Positions 1 to 4,413 of a stretch of 6,296 nucleotides of DNA are shown here, piece after piece. The number at the start of each line of letters is the position of its first letter. Within the stretch, counting starts at the first letter, position 1. This DNA comes from an uncultured Solobacterium sp. (GTDB lineage Bacteria; Bacillota_I; Bacilli_A; Erysipelotrichales; Erysipelotrichaceae), in assembly GCA_927911475.1 (NCBI GenBank), contig CAKMPP010000148.1, positions 1 through 6,296 on the forward strand, read 5' to 3'. A program made the position numbers and the translations under genes. The notes beneath the pieces are model-generated. The model worked only from the letters and a program-made list of their open reading frames with translations, was not told where the DNA came from and did no database searches.

Positions 1-2
1 CG

Positions 3-587
3 TCAAATCTAGGAATTGATTTATCTGATTATATCAGTGTTATTCATGGACCTACAGAGGATAAGCCATTCCATAAGACTTATACAGTTAAGTACTTAGG
101 GAATGTCGTTGATGGAGAACAGGTAAAACTTCTAAATGTACCAATGGATGAGCTCAAAGCTGCAGCGATTGCGCAGATGAAAGATGGTTATCCAGTATGG
201 TTTGGTTGCGATTGTGGTAAGGATGCTGACCGTGATACTGGTCTTTGGGATAATGCGCAGTATGATTATGCCAATACATTAGATATGCAGCTGAATATGA
301 CAAAGGCTGAGATGCTAGACTATAAGGAATCCGCAATGAACCATGCGATGGTACTAACAGGTGTAAACCTTGTAGATGAAAAGCCTACTCGTTGGAAGAT
401 TGAAAACTCATGGGGTGAAAAGATTGGTAACAAGGGTTACTTTATCGCTTCTGACTCATGGTTTGATGAATATACTTATGTTGTAGCAGTACATAAGAAG
501 TACTTATCTGAAGCTTCTTTGAAGGCATTAGTAGAAGAACCAAAGGAACTCTTACCATGGGATCCATTTGGAACATTAGCTGACTAG
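3..587 (+). CDS. pepC: Aminopeptidase C (PepC / bleomycin hydrolase family, peptidase C1B), 5'-truncated by the window edge
   Basis: This is the C-terminal 194 codons of a cytoplasmic papain-like cysteine aminopeptidase, which removes N-terminal residues from peptides and forms a hexameric barrel in known members. The frame is open from base 3; the first Met in it (144) is internal, because family-like sequence (DYISVIHGPTEDKPFHKTY, then VKYLGNVV) precedes it. The catalytic His is in MNHAMVLTG (codon 342-344) and the catalytic Asn is in ENSWGEK (codon 405-407). The active-site Cys would lie in the missing N-terminal half. The protein ends in PWDPFGTLAD. In the family the C-terminal tail reaches into the active site and enforces aminopeptidase activity; the usual end is close to PMGALA, so this tail is one residue longer. 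A strong terminator 19 bases after the stop separates it from the sugar kinase. Identity is secure; substrate preference cannot be told. Confidence 0.93.
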   Translation, partial: SNLGIDLSDYISVIHGPTEDKPFHKTYTVKYLGNVVDGEQVKLLNVPMDELKAAAIAQMKDGYPVWFGCDCGKDADRDTGLWDNAQYDYANTLDMQLNMTKAEMLDYKESAMNHAMVLTGVNLVDEKPTRWKIENSWGEKIGNKGYFIASDSWFDEYTYVVAVHKKYLSEASLKALVEEPKELLPWDPFGTLAD

Positions 588-606
588 CTTTTAGAAACTG
601 ATTTAG

Positions 607-632
607 ACCAGAAGAAAATCTTCTGGTTTTTT
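607..632 (+). terminator. Rho-independent terminator of pepC
   Basis: A perfect 9-bp stem, ACCAGAAGA (607-615) and TCTTCTGGT (619-627), encloses an AAA loop and runs into six T (627-632). It lies 19 bases past the pepC stop codon and isolates pepC from the downstream sugar-kinase unit. Confidence 0.9.
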
Positions 633-664
633 CATTGTGATGCCGAACTGGACGATTCATAGTG

Positions 665-690
665 TATAATAAAAATAATGAATTTTTATT
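665..690 (+). promoter_or_regulatory. -10 element and overlapping inverted repeat upstream of the ROK kinase gene
   Basis: A consensus TATAAT at 665-670 is suitably placed 36 bases before the start codon. No good -35 is seen 16-18 bases upstream, so recognition may depend on the -10 or on an activator. A perfect 9-bp inverted repeat, AATAAAAAT (668-676) and ATTTTTATT (682-690) with a 5-base spacer, overlaps the end of the -10 and covers the expected transcription start. This could be an operator for a sugar-responsive repressor, but AT-rich chance symmetry is possible. Confidence 0.4.
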
Positions 691-705
691 TGATTTGGAG
701 GATGT

Positions 706-1608
706 ATGAAAACATATATTGGAATTGACTTAGGTGGTACAAATGTACGCGTTGCGAAGGTGACAGAATTTGGTGAAGTGCTATCCCAAGTAAAGGGTCC
801 ATCATTTGGTATGGAAGGACCAACAAAGGTCATGTCTAACCTCAAGGAAATGGTGAGAGAGATTCCAGGGTGGAAAGATTGTTCTGCAATTGGTGTAGGT
901 GTACCAGGACCAGTTGATAAGAAGTCTGGAAGTATGGTATTAAGCACAAACTTAAAGGGATTTACGGGATATCCATTTGCGGATGAATTATCCAAGGAAT
1001 TTGGTATGCCTGCATTTGTGGATAATGACGCAAACGTAGCAGGACTTGCAGAAGCTTTGGTAGGTGCTGGTAAAGATAAGAGTGTTGTTTACTATGTAAC
1101 AATTTCTACTGGTATTGGTGGGGCACTAATTGTTGATGGAAAGACAGTAAGTGGTAAACATGGTTTTGGTGGTGAAATTGCGAATATTATTATTGACCGC
1201 GCCCGTGAAAAGTTTAATAACCTAAATGCTGGTGCCGTTGAAAATGAGGCTAGTGGTACACATATCACACGTAAGGCAAAAGAAGTAATCCAGGATAAGG
1301 AAATCTTGCATGCAGGTAATGTATTTGATTTAGCTGATGCAGGAGATGAAAGAGCTATCAAGATTGTTGAAGAAGCCACAAAGGATTTAGGTCAAATGTT
1401 TGCGACAATCGCATGTGTTTGTGACCCAGATGTCTTTGTTATCGGTGGTGGTATGACAAAATCTGCGGATAAGTTCTTGCCAGCAGTGATTGAAAACTAC
1501 AAAGCAATGTCTCATACAGCCTTGCATAACACACCATTTGTGATTGCAATGCTAGATGAACCTGGCATTATCGGTGCAGCAATGTTACCGATGAGTGAGG
1601 GTATTTAA
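706..1608 (+). CDS. ROK-family sugar kinase (glucokinase-like), lacking the canonical zinc-binding motif
   Basis: This is a 300-residue cytoplasmic kinase that should transfer phosphate from ATP to a hexose or related sugar. GGAGG at 697-701 lies 4 bases before this ATG. Visible motifs: phosphate-binding GIDLGGTNVRVAKV (residues 6-19); VGVPGPVD (64-71); VDNDANVAGLAEA (105-117) with the presumed catalytic base Asp108; TISTGIGGALIVDGK (132-146); GGEIANIIID (155-164) with the sugar-contacting Glu157; and VIGGGMT near the C-terminus. In typical ROK kinases the segment after GE reads IGH and is followed by a CxCGxxGCxE zinc site. Here it is IAN (Asn160 in the His position), followed by NLNAGAVENEASG (172-184) with no Cys, so the zinc site is absent although Glu179 seems kept. 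Length and all ATP-site motifs are normal, so it is probably active. The substrate (glucose, another hexose, or an N-acetyl sugar) is open. The next gene starts 12 bases after the stop, suggesting one operon. Confidence 0.88.
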   Translation: MKTYIGIDLGGTNVRVAKVTEFGEVLSQVKGPSFGMEGPTKVMSNLKEMVREIPGWKDCSAIGVGVPGPVDKKSGSMVLSTNLKGFTGYPFADELSKEFGMPAFVDNDANVAGLAEALVGAGKDKSVVYYVTISTGIGGALIVDGKTVSGKHGFGGEIANIIIDRAREKFNNLNAGAVENEASGTHITRKAKEVIQDKEILHAGNVFDLADAGDERAIKIVEEATKDLGQMFATIACVCDPDVFVIGGGMTKSADKFLPAVIENYKAMSHTALHNTPFVIAMLDEPGIIGAAMLPMSEGI

Positions 1609-1610
1609 TA

Positions 1611-1616
1611 AAGGAG
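1611..1616 (+). promoter_or_regulatory. Ribosome binding site of the DUF2779-like gene
   Basis: AAGGAG sits 4 bases before the ATG at 1621, between the stop of the ROK kinase gene and this start. It fixes the start of the downstream gene and shows that the two genes can be translated from one transcript. Confidence 0.75.
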
Positions 1617-1620
1617 TTTT

Positions 1621-1989
1621 ATGTTTCATATTTCCGATTGTAAGAAATATACGCGCTGTGCCCGTTTGTTTGCGAATGAAATGCAAGCGGAAAAGAGAAA
1701 GTTTCAGCCATTTGTAAGATTGGATGAAGAGGTTAGTGAGCTAGCTTGTAATAAGCTAGGTGTAACTAACCATTTTCTTGGTAAACAGGGTGATGACGCT
1801 AGCTTAGCTATGAGTGCTTTACAGGAATATGACTGGCTTGTCAAAGCACGTTTTGAATACAAACAATTACGTATTAAAGCACCATTCTTACATCGAATGA
1901 TGATGGATGGGATTTATATTTCTTATATATCGGATTATTCCCACATGCAGATGACATGCAGTTCTATTGTGATACTGTTTGGGTTTTAG
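1621..1989 (+). CDS. DUF2779-like protein, N-terminal fragment (Cas4/RecB-like domain) of a frameshifted gene
   Basis: This is the 5' part of one gene that continues, in another frame, to 3098. Residues 1-92 read as homologous protein, starting MFHISDCKKYTRCARLF. Cys13 in the RCARLF segment matches the first Fe-S ligand position (C-P-R like) of Cas4-like nucleases. After FLHR (codons 1885-1896) the frame goes into unrelated sequence (MMMDGIYIS...) and stops at 1987-1989. The family-like continuation NDDGWDLYFLYIG is found from base 1896 in the -1 frame. Restoring one base, for example a third A at 1896-1897, joins the two parts into about 492 residues. No slippery heptamer is visible at the junction, so programmed frameshifting is unlikely. 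Either the sequence has an error here or the gene is freshly broken. Read alone, this fragment would hold only part of the Cas4-like fold. Confidence 0.65.
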   Translation: MFHISDCKKYTRCARLFANEMQAEKRKFQPFVRLDEEVSELACNKLGVTNHFLGKQGDDASLAMSALQEYDWLVKARFEYKQLRIKAPFLHRMMMDGIYISYISDYSHMQMTCSSIVILFGF

Positions 1990-3098
1990 AAGGGTTGCAT
2001 ATCAACATCAAAGATATTTATATGATCCATCTCAATAAGAACTATCGAAGAGATAAAGAACTTGATCCACATCAATTATTTGTGGTAAGTTCTTCCTTCT
2101 ATAACGATAAGAATAATCCAACGGTTGATGTAAAAGAAGCTATCTACGATAATATGCATGACTTGCATTATCTTTTAGAACAGATGGAGAAATGCACCCT
2201 TGAAACAGTTGGAGAACCTGTCAGAAAACCACAATGTATGACACGTCAAAAGTGTTTGTACTATGATGATTGTTTCCCACAGGAAAAAGAGTTACCAGAT
2301 AATTCTATTCTGACATTGATTGCGTCTCGATATAAGCGAGAGATGTATGAAGAAGGCAGAATATACCTAAGGGATGCAGATCCAGAAAGAATTGAAGGCT
2401 CCGCGCAACAGTTTGCCCAAATCCAAGCAGACCGTAATGGTGGTCAATATGTTGACTACAACGCTCTAGCAAACTGGCTAGGTTATATTCATTATCCAAT
2501 TACCTGTATTGACTTTGAATGGGAACGTTTTGCGATTCCACCATACGAAGGAATGCATCCGTATGATGTATTACCATTTGAATACTCTCTACATATCATG
2601 CATGAAGATGGTAGAATCGAACATGAAGTGTATCTCAATATTCATGATAACCGTAAAGATATGGCAGAGCATTTAATTCGTGCAATTCCTAAAGAAGGTA
2701 CTGTACTTGCCTATAACGCTGAGGGAGCAGAGAAGATTCGTATTCAAGAGTTAGCAGATATGTATCCTGAATACGCAGAAGACTTGTTACATATCAATGC
2801 ACGCATGGAAGATCTACAGTTGCCATTTTCAACAGGTGTCATTTACGATACACGTATGAAGGGGCAGTGGTCATTAAAGACAATCATGGCAATGATGGAT
2901 GATCCTGGCTATCACAATCTAGATATCCAACAAGGTATGGACGCTGTATTTGAATGGCGTAATTTAGATAAGAATATTGATAATGAAGATATTGAAAAGA
3001 GTATCGCTGACTTAAAGGCATATTGTGGTATGGATACCTATGCAATGACAGTTGTACTAAAATGGCTATTTGAATTGGTTCAAAAAACTTCGCTGTAA
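1956..3098 (+). CDS. DUF2779-like protein, main C-terminal fragment (Fe-S cysteines plus DEDD exonuclease-like domain)
   Basis: This is the 3' part of the frameshifted gene starting at 1621. Homologous sequence in this frame begins at about 1896; the ATG at 1956 is just the first in-frame Met and has no ribosome binding site. The part rejoins the Cas4-like domain (YCDTVWVLE), then has a Cys triplet at codons 2235, 2253 and 2271 (C-x5-C-x5-C), which with Cys13 upstream could hold an Fe-S cluster. The C-terminal half is DEDD exonuclease-like: IDFEWE (Asp 2511, Glu 2517), YNAEGAEK, MEDL (Asp 2811) and a YxxxD motif YCGMD (Tyr 3021, Asp 3033). Where the PD-(D/E)XK catalytic residues should stand, the joined protein reads APFL and LYFLYIG, so the Cas4-like site may be inactive. 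The domain set suggests a DNA or RNA processing role; no experimental function is known to me. A terminator overlaps the stop codon. Confidence 0.75.
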   Translation: MQFYCDTVWVLEGLHINIKDIYMIHLNKNYRRDKELDPHQLFVVSSSFYNDKNNPTVDVKEAIYDNMHDLHYLLEQMEKCTLETVGEPVRKPQCMTRQKCLYYDDCFPQEKELPDNSILTLIASRYKREMYEEGRIYLRDADPERIEGSAQQFAQIQADRNGGQYVDYNALANWLGYIHYPITCIDFEWERFAIPPYEGMHPYDVLPFEYSLHIMHEDGRIEHEVYLNIHDNRKDMAEHLIRAIPKEGTVLAYNAEGAEKIRIQELADMYPEYAEDLLHINARMEDLQLPFSTGVIYDTRMKGQWSLKTIMAMMDDPGYHNLDIQQGMDAVFEWRNLDKNIDNEDIEKSIADLKAYCGMDTYAMTVVLKWLFELVQKTSL

Positions 3099-3112
3099 AA
3101 GGTGAAGTTTTT
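3083..3112 (+). terminator. Rho-independent terminator overlapping the DUF2779-like stop codon
   Basis: The stem AAAAACTTC (3083-3091) pairs with GAAGTTTTT (3104-3112) and can extend inward by one G-U and one C-G pair. The TAA stop codon (3096-3098) lies in the loop. The T-run is the 3' arm of the stem itself (3108-3112). Confidence 0.75.
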
Positions 3113-3159
3113 ATCACGGAATATTCACATCGAATACAAAAATAATCTGATTTATGATG

Positions 3160-3165
3160 TATAAT
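3160..3165 (+). promoter_or_regulatory. -10 element for the hpf gene
   Basis: TATAAT stands at 3160-3165, about 90 bases before the hpf start, with no convincing -35 at standard spacing. Transcription from it would start near 3172 and give a leader of about 84 bases. This argues against the in-frame ATG at 3154 as the translation start, since that codon lies upstream of the -10. Confidence 0.5.
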
Positions 3166-3202
3166 ATAGACATAAATACAAGAAGTGCGAAGAGTATCAT
3201 TG

Positions 3203-3235
3203 AAAACAATTATAGTTGTTTTGAGTGTATCTCAA
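3203..3235 (+). promoter_or_regulatory. Two overlapping hairpins in the hpf leader
   Basis: Hairpin A pairs AAAACAA (3203-3209) with TTGTTTT (3216-3222). Hairpin B pairs TTGAG (3221-3225) with CTCAA (3231-3235). They share bases 3221-3222, so full versions of both cannot form at once. Hairpin B ends 8 bases before the AGGAGG at 3244. A role in stability or translation of the mRNA is possible but unproven. Confidence 0.35.
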
Positions 3236-3255
3236 GCACATACAGGAGGTATTGT

Positions 3256-3783
3256 ATGAGATTTGAAATTGTAGGTAAGAATATCGATGTTACACCAGCA
3301 ATGCGCGCAAAGATTGAGGAGAAATTATCAGCTTTAGATAAGTACTTACTCATTGATGAAAATACGATTGCTCGTGTCCTTGCCAGAGTTTATCCAAACT
3401 CACAGAAGGTAGAAGTTACAATCCCATCACGTGTAGGTATTTTAAGAGCAGAAGTTGTAAATGATGACTTCTACGCAGCCGTAGATTTAGCAATTGATAA
3501 GTTAGAAGACCAAATTCGTCGTCAAAAGACTAGATTAAATAAAAAGCATCGTGAGCATCTTGCAAATGCGTTTATTGACTCACAACTTGTGGAAGAAGAG
3601 AATTCTATTCCAGTAAAGACAAAGACAGTAAACGCTGAAGAAATGGACCTTGATACTGCTATCATGAAGATGGAATTAAGTGGACATAACTTCTACATCT
3701 ATACAGATGATGAAACAGAAACTGTATCTGTTGTATATCGTCGCTCTAGCGGTGGATATGGCTTGCTAGAGGTAAGTAAATAA
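3256..3783 (+). CDS. hpf: Ribosome hibernation promoting factor, long form (HPF/RaiA/YvyD)
   Basis: This 175-residue cytoplasmic protein binds the 30S decoding region and, in its long form, dimerises 70S ribosomes into inactive 100S particles under stress or in stationary phase. The N-terminal S30AE domain (about residues 1-97) begins MRFEIVGKNIDVTPAMR and contains the basic helix region QIRRQKTRLNKKHR. A linker follows, then the C-terminal dimerisation domain (about 125-175) with MDLDTAIMKMELSGHNFY and VVYRRSSGGYGLLE. The start at 3256 is chosen because AGGAGG (3244-3249) precedes it by 6 bases and MRFEI... is the family start. An ATG 34 codons upstream (3154) has no ribosome binding site, lies upstream of the likely -10, and adds sequence unlike the family. 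The gene is monocistronic, with its own promoter element and a strong terminator. Confidence 0.96.
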   Translation: MRFEIVGKNIDVTPAMRAKIEEKLSALDKYLLIDENTIARVLARVYPNSQKVEVTIPSRVGILRAEVVNDDFYAAVDLAIDKLEDQIRRQKTRLNKKHREHLANAFIDSQLVEEENSIPVKTKTVNAEEMDLDTAIMKMELSGHNFYIYTDDETETVSVVYRRSSGGYGLLEVSK

Positions 3784-3794
3784 CATGATTCATT

Positions 3795-3819
3795 GATCGG
3801 GAGAAATCCCGATCTTTTT
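3795..3819 (+). terminator. Rho-independent terminator of hpf
   Basis: A perfect 8-bp stem, GATCGGGA (3795-3802) and TCCCGATC (3807-3814), is capped by a GAAA tetraloop and followed by five T (3815-3819). It begins 11 bases after the hpf stop. Confidence 0.93.
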
Positions 3820-3928
3820 ATACGATAGAAAAGTACAGAGAAACTGGAATAATGAGATAAAAAGGATAGTAATACTAGAAATTTAAACACTGTAATAGGA
3901 AAGTCATTCATACTGTGTATATAGATTT

Positions 3929-3934
3929 AAGGGG
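3929..3934 (+). promoter_or_regulatory. Ribosome binding site region of the small MG284-like gene
   Basis: AAGGGG ends 11 bases before the ATG at 3946 but only 4 bases before another ATG at 3939 in a different frame. That second ATG opens an 11-codon ORF (MLHEITTFTIR, stop 3972-3974) overlapping the start of the main gene. The longer spacing is unusual, and the short ORF may tune initiation by coupling or competition. The 3784-3945 spacer otherwise holds the hpf terminator and a TATATA-like box at 3918-3923. Confidence 0.4.
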
Positions 3935-3945
3935 ATCTATGTTAC

Positions 3946-4269
3946 ATGAAATTACAACGTTTACCATACGATGAGAAAGTTAAACTATTAGAGAGTTTAG
4001 GAAGAATCTATCGCCGGGAAAAAACGCTAGAGTTAATTGGTGATAGTCATGAAGTTCACGAAAGAACAGCCGGTTATGTTCAAAAAGGGATAGGACATAT
4101 GATTGAATATGTGATGGAGAATTGTTCTTCAGATACCGTATGCATTATTAAGCATGATTTTCTAGATCAATCACCAAGAAACTGGTACTGTAACTACTAT
4201 GCAAAATCATCATATTATCGATTAAAAAAAGAAGCAGTTGAAGAATTCGTTCGTTGCCTAGATATTTGA
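3946..4269 (+). CDS. Small MG284/MPN403-like protein of unknown function, possible DNA-binding C-terminus
   Basis: This is a 107-residue soluble protein with no signal peptide or membrane segment. It resembles from memory the MG284/MPN403 family described in Mollicutes and related Firmicutes; this match is a recollection and was not searched. The N-terminal part is helical and charged (LPYDEKVKLLESLGRIYRRE). The middle has HDFLDQSPRNWYCNYY, and the C-terminus YYAKSSYYRLKKEAVEEFVRCL (about residues 84-105) looks like the recognition helix end of ArpU/RinA or sigma-region-4-like helix-turn-helix proteins, with the SSYYRLKKEA pattern. A regulatory or nucleic-acid-binding role is therefore possible. 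The gene stands alone between the hpf terminator and the ptsI control region. The reading frame is intact, and its codon use does not obviously differ from its neighbours. Confidence 0.72.
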   Translation: MKLQRLPYDEKVKLLESLGRIYRREKTLELIGDSHEVHERTAGYVQKGIGHMIEYVMENCSSDTVCIIKHDFLDQSPRNWYCNYYAKSSYYRLKKEAVEEFVRCLDI

Positions 4270-4302
4270 AAAATGTTAAAATGAACTACAGATATAGATG
4301 TT

Positions 4303-4338
4303 AAAAGTGCTGTATTGATGCGGAAATTTTCACTTTTT
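4303..4338 (+). terminator. Weak candidate terminator after the MG284-like gene
   Basis: AAAAGTG (4303-4309) pairs with CACTTTT (4331-4337) around a 21-base loop and runs into T-rich sequence (4334-4344). The stem is short and AT-rich with a large loop, so termination would be poor and some read-through into ptsI is likely. It also overlaps the candidate ptsI promoter. Confidence 0.28.
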
Positions 4339-4349
4339 ATTTTTAGAAT
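4315..4349 (+). promoter_or_regulatory. Candidate ptsI promoter
   Basis: TTGATG (4315-4320) and TATTTT (4338-4343) are 17 bases apart. An alternative -10, TAGAAT (4344-4349), is a better hexamer but has no -35 at normal distance. Either would start transcription at or next to the cre site at 4354, about 60 bases before the ptsI start codon. Confidence 0.33.
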
Positions 4350-4353
4350 AAAA

Positions 4354-4368
4354 ATGTAATCGTTTCCA
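4354..4368 (+). promoter_or_regulatory. Catabolite-responsive element (cre) upstream of ptsI
   Basis: ATGTAATCGTTTCCA matches every fixed position of the CcpA consensus WTGNAANCGNWNNCW. It lies 46 bases before the ptsI start codon and just downstream of the candidate -10, where bound CcpA/HPr-Ser-P would block or hinder transcription. A half-site-like CTGTAAACAG follows at 4372-4381. Assignment rests on the consensus match; CcpA itself is not in the window. Confidence 0.6.
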
Positions 4369-4398
4369 TTACTGTAAACAGATATATCCTATACAACC

Positions 4399-4404
4399 AG
4401 GAGG
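4399..4404 (+). promoter_or_regulatory. Ribosome binding site of ptsI
   Basis: AGGAGG, 9 bases before the ATG at 4414, fixes the start of enzyme I. Confidence 0.85.
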
Positions 4405-4413
4405 TTCTAAGAC

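Noticed and set aside
635..670. TTGTGA at 635 as -35 for the TATAAT at 665
   Set aside because: The spacer would be 24 bases, too long for a housekeeping sigma factor.
657..995. Minus-strand ORF of 112 codons opposite the ROK kinase start
   Set aside because: It overlaps the well-supported ROK kinase and its promoter, has no family resemblance, and is a shadow frame.
1897..1911. ATGATGATG-type short repeat near the frameshift as a phase-variation tract
   Set aside because: It is only three trinucleotide units. Gain or loss of whole units would not change the frame, so it cannot act as an on-off switch.
1956..1989. Overlap of the two DUF2779 frames as a programmed -1 frameshift
   Set aside because: Homology places the frame change near 1896, well before the overlap, and no slippery heptamer with downstream structure is seen there.
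3154..3255. Upstream in-frame ATG extending HPF by 34 residues
   Set aside because: It has no ribosome binding site, lies upstream of the likely -10 (3160-3165), and the added sequence is unlike the family. AGGAGG before 3256 and the MRFEI start favour the shorter form.
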